Positions 42,326 to 50,723 of a DNA stretch of 64,000 nucleotides are shown piece by piece. The position numbers and the translations under genes were made by a program. The notes under the pieces are model-generated. The model did not search any database, was not told the origin of the DNA, and saw only the letters and a list, made by a program, of their open reading frames with translations. The stretch's first letter is position 1. Every line of letters starts with the position of its first letter. Source of the stretch: Acidobacteriota bacterium (lineage in GTDB: Bacteria; Acidobacteriota; Thermoanaerobaculia; Gp7-AA8); NCBI GenBank assembly GCA_021781455.1, contig JAJXWV010000047.1:62001-126000 (forward strand), read 5' to 3'.

Positions 42326-44776
42326 CTACCCCGCGGGCTGCAAGGCGCCTTCCTCGAGCCAGCGCGCCACGAGGCGGCGGACGCGGAAGGCGTCGGTGGC
42401 GATCTGGCCTTCCCAGTCGCGGATCGGCGCACCGGCCGAGGCCTTCAGCCAGACGTCGCGAATGATGGCGGGATCCTTCTCCTCGGGATCGGGCGTCGGC
42501 TTGGAGGAGGTGGCCTTGAGCGCGAGCTCGTCCGGCACCATCACGCTCGCCTGTTTCAGCTCGTCGTGCCGGCGAATGCCCTCGAAGATCAACCCCATCA
42601 CTTCCTGCGGCTCGCCCCTGGTGCGCACCGTGTCCGGCTGCTGCGGCACGAACGAGAACGTGCCGACCGTCGGCCGCTCCAGAAGCTGGTAGAGAGCATC
42701 GGAGCCGCGCAGTTGCGCACACTGTGCGTCCGCAAACTTTCCGCCGACGAACAGCAGCTTGCCGGCGGTCTGCCGCGACTCTTTGCTGCTGAGCGTCACG
42801 ATGCCGGTGGCCTGCGTCTCGGCGAGCGACTGCATCAGCGACGGCAATCCGAAGAACTGGAGGTCGCCGGTCAGGGTGGCCGTACCCTCGCGCGCCGCCG
42901 TGGTCGAGTCCGACGCGAGATTCTCGAGCGCCGCGGCAGCGGCTCGACCGACATCGTGCTCGGGGAAGCGTTCCACGATGTCGGCGAACAGATTCTCGAC
43001 GACCTCCGCGCGCGTGCTCGACAAGGCCTCGATCAGCGGAAGGGGCGGCGCCTGCCGCCTGGGAAGCACGCGGCCGAGAATCCTGCTGGGAAGATCCTCG
43101 CGAATGGTCTTCACCAGCAGGTTCACGGTGGTCTCGTCGAACGAGAGGTCGTGCTGCGAGAGGACCGACAACCGGGCGCGCGTGTCGCCGAGGAGTGGAT
43201 TCGGTTTCATGCCGTGACGGGCCACGGTCAGCAGCGCGGCCGGCGTGCCGATCCGTGCCAGCGCTGCGACGGTGCGGTCGAGCACTTTCTGCATCTCCTG
43301 CGCGGGATAGAGCGAGGTGTCCTTGCGCAGCAGGAGGGCCTCGAACTCGGCGAGCCGCAGCGTGAGCAGCTTCACCGCGGCATCGCCCTTCATCTGTCCG
43401 AGTGGGATCACCGCTTCCTTGATCACGTAAATCGACTGGTTCCGCGCCGATGCTCGCGTGAGGAGCTCCAGCTCCTTCTGGAAATCTTCCGACTCACGCG
43501 GGATGCGGTGCAGGAGGTAGATGACATTGCGAAGGTAGTACGTGTCGATCTCGGCCGGTGAGCGTTTGAGCTCCGCTTCCAGTTCGACCAGGGCCGCAGA
43601 TCGGGCCTCGCCGCCGTAGGCCTCGAGCAGACTCAGTAGCGCGCGCCGGCGCTCCGGCCGCTGCTCGCCCCGAAGGTCTGCCAGCAGACTCTCCTTGGTC
43701 AGCGCCGGGAACGAGCTGAGGACCTTCCGCAGCAGCGCATGCTTCGACTTGTTCTCGGCGTATTTCTTCAACTGCTCGGAATTGAGAGCCTGCACGGCGT
43801 CGAGGCGGACGCGATCGACGGTCGATGGATCGATCTTCTTCTCGAGAATGACCGCGTCGGCCAGTTCGAGCATCGACGCTGCCGCAGAGAGCGAGCCGGC
43901 GTTGAACTGGTCCACTGCCGTCATCAGCAGGTCGCGGAAGCGCTTGTTGTTCTCCAGCGGGTTCTTTGTCAGAGAAAGGATCTTGTGCATCGCCTCCACG
44001 GGCGCCGGCGCCTTCACTCCTGCCGAGGGAGGAACGAGGATGTTCCAGGCCGGAAGGCTCGTCGCCAGGATGCGGAAGAGGTTTTCCGAATTCGTGTCGC
44101 CGGTGTAGGGCTTCAGTTTTTCGATGTACTGCTGGAGCTCCTGCTCGGACGAAGAGCTCGCAGCGGCCATACTGACGAGCTCCGCCGCCGGCGTCTCCAT
44201 CGGCAGGGGCGCCGAAGCCGTCTCCGCTGCCGCAGTGGGCGCGGAGGCGGCGGTGGCGCCGGGAACGCGCCGCGCCAGCCGGTCGATCACCAGCGACAGC
44301 CGGCGCGCGCTGCGCGTGACCACGTCGGTGACCTTGCCGGTGGCACTCTGCGGTTTCAGCGCCGCACCGGGAGCACGCGAAATGTCGACGGCGGCACCGG
44401 ACACCGGCTGCGTGTCGCCAAGGGCAGCCAGGTTCTTCCGCAGGAGCTCGCGATCCTCGGCCGGACAAAGCTGCAGCGCCATCGGGATCAGCTTCGCGAG
44501 ATAAGCCTCGATCGCCGGCTTTTCGATGAGCTTCAGCGAGGCGAAAAGGTAGATCTTTTTCAGCGCGTGATACAGCAGGTCGGTCATGGCCGCCGACTGC
44601 AGACGTCCCTGCTCGAGCGCCCACCCGTTGATCTGCCGCATCATCAGCACAGGTGGCTGCTGCATCATCAACTGCACCGACTCGGAAGCAGTCAGAGGAG
44701 GGATCTGATCCAGGAGATAACGCTGGATGTCCCAGACTGCCGTTTGGACTTCTTCGCTCAGCTCCTGCTCAGCCAC
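42326..44776 (-). CDS. HEAT-like repeat protein with C-terminal DUF4388 (PatA-N-like) domain
   Basis: This 816-residue soluble protein is mostly helical and repeat-like (RRALLSLLEAYGGEARSAAL; AAAALENLASDSTTAARE). Near residues 690-775 it has a DUF4388 domain: LTGDLQFFGLPSLMQSLAET, QATGIVTLSSKESRQTAGKL, LFVGGKFADAQ. DUF4388 occurs in signalling proteins of Myxococcota, Acidobacteria and Cyanobacteria (PatA); its ligand is unknown. The GTG at 44776 is chosen because TAGGAG lies 5 bases upstream. An in-frame ATG at 44797 lies only a few bases from the -10 box and would precede the transcript start. It is divergent from a histidine kinase, a possible partner. Confidence 0.75.
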   Translation of the reverse strand: MAEQELSEEVQTAVWDIQRYLLDQIPPLTASESVQLMMQQPPVLMMRQINGWALEQGRLQSAAMTDLLYHALKKIYLFASLKLIEKPAIEAYLAKLIPMALQLCPAEDRELLRKNLAALGDTQPVSGAAVDISRAPGAALKPQSATGKVTDVVTRSARRLSLVIDRLARRVPGATAASAPTAAAETASAPLPMETPAAELVSMAAASSSSEQELQQYIEKLKPYTGDTNSENLFRILATSLPAWNILVPPSAGVKAPAPVEAMHKILSLTKNPLENNKRFRDLLMTAVDQFNAGSLSAAASMLELADAVILEKKIDPSTVDRVRLDAVQALNSEQLKKYAENKSKHALLRKVLSSFPALTKESLLADLRGEQRPERRRALLSLLEAYGGEARSAALVELEAELKRSPAEIDTYYLRNVIYLLHRIPRESEDFQKELELLTRASARNQSIYVIKEAVIPLGQMKGDAAVKLLTLRLAEFEALLLRKDTSLYPAQEMQKVLDRTVAALARIGTPAALLTVARHGMKPNPLLGDTRARLSVLSQHDLSFDETTVNLLVKTIREDLPSRILGRVLPRRQAPPLPLIEALSSTRAEVVENLFADIVERFPEHDVGRAAAAALENLASDSTTAAREGTATLTGDLQFFGLPSLMQSLAETQATGIVTLSSKESRQTAGKLLFVGGKFADAQCAQLRGSDALYQLLERPTVGTFSFVPQQPDTVRTRGEPQEVMGLIFEGIRRHDELKQASVMVPDELALKATSSKPTPDPEEKDPAIIRDVWLKASAGAPIRDWEGQIATDAFRVRRLVARWLEEGALQPAG

Positions 44777-44799
44777 GGAGACTCCTACCGCAACCATTT

Positions 44800-44805
44800 A
44801 TTGTA
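44800..44805 (-). promoter_or_regulatory. -10 box TACAAT of the DUF4388 gene
   Basis: CGCTACAATAAATGG on the minus strand. Predicted transcription would start near 44793, downstream of the ATG at 44797, and gives a short leader with TAGGAG before GTG 44776. Confidence 0.45.
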
Positions 44806-44874
44806 GCGACAGCCGAAACGGCAAAAGGTGCCCAGGTCACACAATTGCCGCCATTTGACGTGATCTCGGGCCTG

Positions 44875-44938
44875 GTGTGGCGCGGGCTTTCCGGCCCGCG
44901 CACGTCGAGAGTCCCTCCCTGGAAAGCCCGCGCCACAC
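44875..44938. repeat. Perfect inverted pair of GTGTGGCGCGGGCTTTCC
   Basis: GTGTGGCGCGGGCTTTCC (44875-44892) is mirrored exactly by GGAAAGCCCGCGCCACAC (44921-44938). It is a variant of the CAGGCTTTCC family. It lies in the divergent promoter region between the DUF4388 gene and the histidine kinase. Confidence 0.85.
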
Positions 44939-44997
44939 GGGTGGCGGCAGTGCGGCCCGTCAGGGACTGCGCTAGGCTGTGAAGCTCGAGATCCGCC

Positions 44998-46383
44998 ATG
45001 CCGAACGACAAGACGCGCCCGCCTTCCGACGACCGCATCCGCGCGTATCGAGATGCCGCCGTCGCCCTGCGCCTCGGGCAGTTCCCGGTCAAGGTCCCGC
45101 TCGAAGGCGCCGACGACGTCACGCGCCTCGGCGAAGCGATCCATGAGCTCGCCCAGACCGTCGAGCGGAAATACCGCGAGATGTCCGAGCTGGTGAAGAT
45201 CACCGAGCGTGTCAACGCCGGCCTGATCCTCGACGAGGTCCTGGAGTACGTCTACGCGTCATTCCACGAGATCATCCCGTACGATCGCATCGGCTTCTCG
45301 CTTCTCGAGGAGAATGGCCGCATCCTGCGCGCCCGATGGGCGCGGTCGGAAGCCCCGAACGTTCGCATCAACGCAGGCTTCTCCGCGCGCATGGAAGGCA
45401 GCAGTCTCCAGGAGGTGCTCGACACAGGACGGCCGCGAATCCTCAACGACCTCGTCGCCTACCTGAACGAACACCCCCATTCCGAGTCCACACAGCTGAT
45501 CGTCGAAGAGGGTGTGCGATCGAGCCTCACCTGCCCTCTCGTGAACGAAGGCAAGGCCATCGGGTTCATCTTCTTCTCGAGCTTCCAGGGGCACACGTAT
45601 CGCGATGCGCACGTGGATCTGTTTCTCCAGATTGCCGGCCAGCTCGCGGCGATCGTCGAGAAGAGCCGGCTGTACAAGGAGCTGCTCGAGCTGAACGAGG
45701 CCAAGAATCGTTTCCTGGGGATGGCCGCGCACGACCTGCGTAATCCCATCGGCGTGGTGCAGTCGTTCGCCACGCTGCTGCGCGAAGGCGTTCTCGGTCC
45801 GGTCGACGACAAGCAGAGGAAAGCCCTGCAGCAGATGGAGCAGTCGTGCGGATCGATGCTGCACCTGATCGACGACCTGCTGGACGTGAGCGCCATCGAG
45901 TCCGGCCAACTCGTCCTGGAGATCGTCCCGACGGCGCTGGAGCCCTTCCTGGAACGCGTGGTCGAGACCAACCGGATGCTGGCCAGCGGCAAGACCATCG
46001 AGCTAAGGCTGGAGATGGCGAAGGCGATCCCGCGCGTGCCGCTCGACGCCCGCCGCATCGAGCAGGTGATCAACAATCTGGTCAGCAATGCCGTGAAGTA
46101 CTCCCAGCGCGACACGTTGGTGGAGATCCGCGCCGCTGTCGATGGGGAGCGGCACGCGGTCGTCATCTCGGTCGCCGACCAGGGTCCGGGCATCCCCGCG
46201 AACGAAGTGGACAAGCTCTTCCACGATTTCTCACGAACGAGCGTGCGGCCGACCGGCGGCGAGAAGTCGACCGGGCTGGGCCTCTCGATCGTGCGGCGCA
46301 TCGTCACAGCTCACGGCGGATCGGTATGGGTCGACAGCGCCGTCGGCCGCGGCTCGACCTTCAGCTTCTCGCTGCCGCTCTAG
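44998..46383 (+). CDS. Soluble GAF-domain sensor histidine kinase
   Basis: This 461-residue kinase has no membrane segment. Residues about 20-65 resemble a HAMP helix pair (LRLGQFPVKVPLEGADDVTR, LGEAIHELAQTV). A GAF domain follows (about 70-230: YASFHEIIPYDRIGFSLLEE). The HisKA H-box is AAHDLRNPIG, and the ATPase domain has NNLVSNAVKYS (N box), VADQGPGIPANEVDKLF (G1) and GGEKSTGLGLSIVRRIVTAH (G2). It should autophosphorylate on the H-box His in response to a cytoplasmic ligand. No response regulator adjoins, so the partner is elsewhere; a remnant regulator is at 6923. A TAGGCT -10-like box is at 44973-44978. Confidence 0.93.
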   Translation: MPNDKTRPPSDDRIRAYRDAAVALRLGQFPVKVPLEGADDVTRLGEAIHELAQTVERKYREMSELVKITERVNAGLILDEVLEYVYASFHEIIPYDRIGFSLLEENGRILRARWARSEAPNVRINAGFSARMEGSSLQEVLDTGRPRILNDLVAYLNEHPHSESTQLIVEEGVRSSLTCPLVNEGKAIGFIFFSSFQGHTYRDAHVDLFLQIAGQLAAIVEKSRLYKELLELNEAKNRFLGMAAHDLRNPIGVVQSFATLLREGVLGPVDDKQRKALQQMEQSCGSMLHLIDDLLDVSAIESGQLVLEIVPTALEPFLERVVETNRMLASGKTIELRLEMAKAIPRVPLDARRIEQVINNLVSNAVKYSQRDTLVEIRAAVDGERHAVVISVADQGPGIPANEVDKLFHDFSRTSVRPTGGEKSTGLGLSIVRRIVTAHGGSVWVDSAVGRGSTFSFSLPL

Positions 46384-46394
46384 GAGTGCGGTGC

Positions 46395-46515
46395 AGGAGT
46401 GCCGGCTTCCAGCCGGCCGGTCGCCGGCCTTCCAGGCCGGCGACTTCTTCTCCCGACAGAAACGACAGCGGCCGGGCAGGACGCCCGGCCGCAGGCGGGC
46501 GAGACGCCCGCAGTC
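46395..46515. repeat. Cluster of dispersed palindromes
   Basis: GTGCCGGCTTCCAGCCGGCC (46400), GCCGGCCTTCCAGGCCGGC (46425), GGCCGGGC-3-loop-CGCCCGGCC (about 46472-46492) and GCGGGCG-aga-CGCCCGC (46495-46511) follow one another. All have 3-4 base loops. They fill the convergent spacer between the kinase and the radical SAM gene. Confidence 0.75.
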
Positions 46516-46526
46516 CGACTTCAGAT

Positions 46527-48452
46527 CTAACGGTAGAGCGCGAACTGCATCGAAAACGCGGCGAACTCATCGGCGTTGGGGACGACCACGCGGATGCGGT
46601 CGCGATACTCGCGGAGACGCTCGCCGAGCTCTTCGACGGCCTGATGCTCGGCCTTGGCCAGGCGTTCGAGATCGAGCACCAGCCGCTCCTTGCGTTCGCG
46701 CAGAGCGTCGCCGATCTCGGTGGCCAGGCGTCGTGCACCGGCAGTGTTGAGCGTTCCCGCCACCGTGACCCACACCGTCGACTCGGGACGAAGCTCTACC
46801 TGCACGTTGTGATCGGAATCGTGTACGGCACAGAGCCGCCGCCAGACACGGGCGGGCAGCGACTCTTCCGGCATGCGGAAGGTGTGACGGATCAGGCTGG
46901 GATGCTGCTCGATGCCGAGCTTCAGGGACAAGCCCGTCCAGGCCGCCAGGCCGAGGGCAGCGGTCGATTGAATTCGCTCGCCGAATGTCGGCTGGCCAAA
47001 GGCGTCGTGAATGCGCGTCTCCAGCTCCGCGATGCGCTTCCGCACCTCCGCCCCCTGACCTAACACTTTGCCGGTCAAAAACACCGGATACGCGCGGCGG
47101 ATCTCGAAGGCGAATCGCTCCGCCTTGCGGCGAAGCATCGGGTTCTCGGAATCCTTCAGGCGCTCGTAACCGAGCAGCCACGTCTCCAGCGAGCGGAACA
47201 TCGACGGTCCGAGCTGGCGCACGTCCTCGGCGAAACAATGCTCCTGTGCCGCCTCGATCGCGCCGGCGCTCATCGTCGGATGAACGACCATGGACTTGAA
47301 CCCGCTGCAATTGCGGTAGTAGAGCTCGCGATCGTCGGTCATCTCCTTCTGCAGCCGGCCCTCGCTCATGACCTGCTCGTAGAACGGCGTGCCGGGCGTC
47401 GGACCGTAGATGAGGAACTGACACAGCGTCGGCTCGAGATCGAGAAGACCCTGCATCTCCTCCTCGATGATCTCGGGAGTCTGGTACGGCAGCCCCACGA
47501 TCATGGAACTGAGAATGCTGATGCCGTGCTCGCGCAGGTCCTTGAAAAGTTCGGCAGCCGGCCTGCCGCTCTGCTTCGCGTAGCCCGAGCGCGTCCCCTC
47601 GTAACCGATCCAGACGCCGTCGATCCCCATCTCCAGGATCTCGGTCATGGTGTACTGGCTCAGCGCCTTGATGCTGGCAAAGGCGAAGATGGAGAGAGCT
47701 TTTCCACCCTCGATGACGCAGTCGCGCAGCTCCATGGCCCGCTTGCGGTTGAGGAGGAAGTCCTCATCGAGAACGACCAGCGACATCTCCGGCTCGATCT
47801 CGAGATAACGCTGCATGACGCCGTAGATGTCGCGACCCGTGGGGAGGAGCTTGATGTGCTTCCGTTTGAAGAAGTGCGAAGTGCAGCAGAAATCGCAGCC
47901 GTTCGGGCAGCCCAGCCCGGCGAAGATCATACCGGTGCGCGACACCTCGCGGCCGAAGACCTTGAGACGACTGACCACCAGTGGATGGCGCTGCGGCAAC
48001 GGCGTCGGGCGCTCGCCGAGAAGCCGCTGCATGAAGCCGACGCCCTCTTCGCGGCAGACGTAGTCGGACCATGGCGCGAGCTCTTCGTCCGAAAGCACTG
48101 TGCCGTACCCGCCGAGGATGACCTTCGAGTGCGGCGAGTGCTTGCGGATCAGCGCTACCGCTTCCTTCATCCTGTGGTACGTCGACAGGACGAATGACAT
48201 GCCCACGTAGTCGTAGCCCTTTTCGAGCTCCCGGATCAGCTCACGTTTGCTCGGGTAGTGCAGGACCGTGGTGGGGGCGTCGAGGTTCTCGGCGATGTAT
48301 TCGGCCGAGAACTGGACGTGGTTGGCCCGCGGGCTGAAGAGCCCCTGGGCGCGGGTGACCTGGCCGTAGAGGAGCTCGTATCCGACGCTTTTTGCATCGC
48401 CGTAGCGCTCGCCGAGCGGACGGCATACGCTTGTAAGAAGAACTCGGGACAT
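46527..48452 (-). CDS. B12-binding radical SAM protein with C-terminal STAS-like domain
   Basis: This 641-residue protein starts after GGAGG 8 bases upstream. Residues about 1-150 fit a cobalamin-binding Rossmann domain (MSFVLSTYHRMKEAVALIRK; SKVILGGYGTVLSDEELAPW). GCPNGCDFCC gives the CxxxCxxC [4Fe-4S] cluster (Cys182, 186, 189), and the SAM barrel continues to about 420 (DGVWIGYEGTRSGYAKQSG; LIYGPTPGTPFYEQVM). The last about 80 residues (STVWVTVAGTLNTAGARRLA, KERLVLDLERLAKAEHQAVE) read like a STAS domain. Class B radical SAM enzymes often methylate unactivated carbons. The substrate is unknown, and the STAS-like module suggests control by a phosphorylation or partner switch. Confidence 0.85.
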   Translation of the reverse strand: MSRVLLTSVCRPLGERYGDAKSVGYELLYGQVTRAQGLFSPRANHVQFSAEYIAENLDAPTTVLHYPSKRELIRELEKGYDYVGMSFVLSTYHRMKEAVALIRKHSPHSKVILGGYGTVLSDEELAPWSDYVCREEGVGFMQRLLGERPTPLPQRHPLVVSRLKVFGREVSRTGMIFAGLGCPNGCDFCCTSHFFKRKHIKLLPTGRDIYGVMQRYLEIEPEMSLVVLDEDFLLNRKRAMELRDCVIEGGKALSIFAFASIKALSQYTMTEILEMGIDGVWIGYEGTRSGYAKQSGRPAAELFKDLREHGISILSSMIVGLPYQTPEIIEEEMQGLLDLEPTLCQFLIYGPTPGTPFYEQVMSEGRLQKEMTDDRELYYRNCSGFKSMVVHPTMSAGAIEAAQEHCFAEDVRQLGPSMFRSLETWLLGYERLKDSENPMLRRKAERFAFEIRRAYPVFLTGKVLGQGAEVRKRIAELETRIHDAFGQPTFGERIQSTAALGLAAWTGLSLKLGIEQHPSLIRHTFRMPEESLPARVWRRLCAVHDSDHNVQVELRPESTVWVTVAGTLNTAGARRLATEIGDALRERKERLVLDLERLAKAEHQAVEELGERLREYRDRIRVVVPNADEFAAFSMQFALYR

Positions 48453-48610
48453 GGGTTAGATCCTCCAGCAGTGGCGAGTTCGCTGGAGTGAGTTCTCCGT
48501 CGAGTGCAACTGTAGGATTGGACAATGAAGGATGGAGGCGGGGGCGTCAAGATGAAATATCGCGCCCTTGCGACGTGGCGTCTCGCGTTCACCGAGTGTT
48601 TTCGGGGGGG

Positions 48611-48699
48611 CGATGGGACCTATGGGACAGATGGGTAGCACGGTCCCATAGGTCTCATCTGTCCCATAAGTCCCATCGGTCCTATAGGTCCCATAGGAG
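48611..48699. repeat. Tandem-arm hairpin repeat, GGTCCCATA family
   Basis: The left arm (48611-48635) is CGATGGGACCTATGGGACAG and one more unit. The right arm (48641-48699) is five variants of GTCCCATAGGTC/GTCCCATCGG. It lies between the radical SAM start and the ychF stop. Confidence 0.85.
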
Positions 48700-48710
48700 C
48701 GAACACCCGC

Positions 48711-49796
48711 CTAACTGTGCCTGATGTTCAGGATGTCCCCGTCCTTGACGATGTAGCCCTTCCCTTCCAGCCGCCAGTGGCCCGACTCCTTCGCCTTCGC
48801 AAACGATCCTCCCGCGGCGATGAAATCGTCGTAGTGCACGACCTCGGCACGGATGAAGCGGTTCGAGAAATCGGAGTGGATCACTCCCGCGGCTTCCTGG
48901 GCCGACATGCCGGCGCGGATGGTCCAGGCACGGCACTCGTCCTCGCCGACGGTGAGGAACGATTGCAGACCTAACAGTGCATACGCTTCGCGGATGAGCG
49001 TGTCGAGCGCGGACTCCCGGATCCCGTACTCGTCCATGAACATGCGGGCATCCTCGCCGGAGAGCTCCGACATCTCCATGTCGATCTTTCCGAAGAAGGC
49101 CGCCACCCGCGTTCGCAGACCGGCTTTGGCTGCCGCCACCCGCGCGACCTCCGCGTCGATGATCGAGAGCTGTGACTCGTCGAGCGAGAGCGCGATCAGC
49201 ATGGGCTTGAGTGAAAGCAGCTGATAGCTCTTCAGCAGGTGCAGCTCTTCCGGCGAGAGATCCTCGTTCCGCAGCGACTTTTCAGCCTGCAGAGACTGCA
49301 GGCACTTCTCCATGACCGGCAGCTCTTTCTTCATCTGGTCATCATGCGTGCGCGCGGCCTGCTTGTGGATCTTGTCGATCCGCGACTCGACGACGGCCAT
49401 GTCCGCGAGGATGAACTCCGTCTCGAACGTCGCCACGTCGCGCAGCGAGTCGATGCTTCCCTCGGGGTGCGGCAGCGCGTCGTTTCTGAACAGCCGGACC
49501 ACCTGCACGAGCGCGTCGTTGGTCTTGACCGCCGAGAGGAAACTCGTCGTGAACTGCGCAGTCTGGCTCTCCCCTTTCTTCAGCCCGGCGACGTCGACGA
49601 ACTCGATCGTCGCGTGCACGGTGCTCTTCGGCGAGAACAATTCCGCACAGCGGTCGAGCCGCGGGTCGGGCACTTTGGCGGTGCCGAGGTGTGCCTCGGC
49701 CTTCGCGGCCACCGCGTGGTCCAGATGCGTCTTCGTCACAGCCTGAAAAAGGGTCGACTTCCCTGAAAACGGGAGTCCTACGATGCCGAGTTGCAT
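48711..49796 (-). CDS. ychF: Redox-regulated ATPase YchF (Obg family)
   Basis: This 361-residue protein opens MQLGIVGLPFSGKSTLFQAV, the P-loop GLPFSGKST at 7-15. IEFVDVAGLKKGESQ is the G3 region, a coiled coil runs through about 115-200, and the C-terminal TGS domain ends VHYDDFIAAGGSFAKAKESG with GKGYIVKDGDILNIRHS. YchF/OLA1 hydrolyses ATP rather than GTP and binds ribosomes, with roles in oxidative stress. The length is normal. The start at 49796 is chosen for GGAGAG 8 bases upstream; an in-frame extension to 49883 is not family-like. Confidence 0.95.
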   Translation of the reverse strand: MQLGIVGLPFSGKSTLFQAVTKTHLDHAVAAKAEAHLGTAKVPDPRLDRCAELFSPKSTVHATIEFVDVAGLKKGESQTAQFTTSFLSAVKTNDALVQVVRLFRNDALPHPEGSIDSLRDVATFETEFILADMAVVESRIDKIHKQAARTHDDQMKKELPVMEKCLQSLQAEKSLRNEDLSPEELHLLKSYQLLSLKPMLIALSLDESQLSIIDAEVARVAAAKAGLRTRVAAFFGKIDMEMSELSGEDARMFMDEYGIRESALDTLIREAYALLGLQSFLTVGEDECRAWTIRAGMSAQEAAGVIHSDFSNRFIRAEVVHYDDFIAAGGSFAKAKESGHWRLEGKGYIVKDGDILNIRHS

Positions 49797-50019
49797 GAGG
49801 TTCTCTCTCCTGATGAGATGCCCGGTCAGAGTATCCCAACCGATGCATTGCGAGGTGACAGCTGTCGCCGTCCGCGCGAACAACGAACCGCCCGCGACCT
49901 GCCGCGTCTAACTGGTAAGCTCCGGAAAGAGAGGCTCAGATGCGAAAATTCTTATTCGTCTTTCTCACGGCGACCCTCTCCCTGCCGCACAACCCTCCAG
50001 GCGGATCGGCGAGCGGCCG

Positions 50020-50493
50020 ATGTCCGTCAGCGTCATGGCCGGACAGGCTGAGGGGGCTGTGAAGCAGGCCATGCAGCAGGTCGCGGCGATGAAGGCGAGA
50101 TACGACCGCGACCTCGACGTGCTTCGGCACCTCCGTGCGGCGGACGAGGCTCTCACCGACCCGACCCAGCCGAACAATGCCGTGCAGAAGGCGCTCGAAG
50201 AGATCGGTGCGGCGAAGACATTGAATCCCGAGTTCCTCGTCATGCAGGGCGTGATCAACGCGGAACGAGCCGTCGAGGCAGCGCGCCTCAGCCCCGCCAC
50301 CGCCGATTTCGGCCGGCTGCGGGGAACCATCCGCACCGAAGCCATCGGTCCGGTCACCCGCGTGGTGGCGCGCAATGGCGCGATCCTCCAGGAAGAGACG
50401 CTCGCATGGCTCCGCGTTCAGGAGATGATCGCCTCACACCTGCGCACGATCGCCGAGATCAGCGCGGAGAGCCTCCGCGCCGCGCAGCAGTGA
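50020..50493 (+). CDS. Conserved-looking secreted protein with frameshifted signal peptide
   Basis: The 157-residue frame MSVSVMAGQAEGAVKQAMQQ, helical and Ala-rich, resembles nothing I can name. No ribosome site precedes 50020. Upstream, an ATG at 49940 with GAGAGG before it encodes MRKFLFVFLTATLS, a good signal peptide. That frame stops soon after, whereas the long frame continues upstream as LPAAQPSRRIGERP. A one-base indel near 49975-49985 would join them into a single exported protein of about 184 residues. Either the gene is freshly broken or the sequence has an error. A terminator follows at 50648. Confidence 0.55.
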   Translation: MSVSVMAGQAEGAVKQAMQQVAAMKARYDRDLDVLRHLRAADEALTDPTQPNNAVQKALEEIGAAKTLNPEFLVMQGVINAERAVEAARLSPATADFGRLRGTIRTEAIGPVTRVVARNGAILQEETLAWLRVQEMIASHLRTIAEISAESLRAAQQ

Positions 50494-50534
50494 GGGCTTG
50501 TAACATCCTGCGCAGGAGATCGAATTGGATCCCC

Positions 50535-50594
50535 GTGTGGGGCAGGCTTACCAGCCTGCCCTCCTCAGGACAGGCTTGAGAGGCTGTCCTACAC
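50535..50594. repeat. Two CAGGCT palindromes of the dispersed family
   Basis: GTGTGGGGCAGGCTTACC followed by AGCCTGCCC, then GGACAGGCTTGAGAGGCTGT and CCTACAC as a closing mirror of GTGTGG. It lies in the convergent spacer between the frameshifted gene and pnp. Confidence 0.75.
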
Positions 50595-50647
50595 GGAGCC
50601 TCATGGCGCAGCGTTGAGCCGGGAGCTGATCGGTGCTCTGAAACGAC

Positions 50648-50673
50648 AAAGCCCCCGTTTCCGGGGGCTTTGA
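50648..50673. terminator. Bidirectional intrinsic terminator
   Basis: AAAGCCCCCG (50648-50657), a 4-base loop, CGGGGGCTTT (50662-50671). It lies between convergent genes (50493 stop and pnp stop at 50724) and has A/T tails on both sides, so it can serve both strands. Confidence 0.7.
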
Positions 50674-50694
50674 ATTCACTGATTTGACGAGGGA

Positions 50695-50720
50695 GCGGAC
50701 GCGCTGCTGCGCGTCCCTAC
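50695..50720. repeat. Dispersed GTAGGGACGCGCAGCAGCGC element (minus orientation)
   Basis: GCGGACGCGCTGCTGCGCGT plus CCCTAC, matching the arms at 30476-30555 and 35391. It ends 4 bases before the pnp stop codon. Confidence 0.7.
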
Positions 50721-50723
50721 GCG

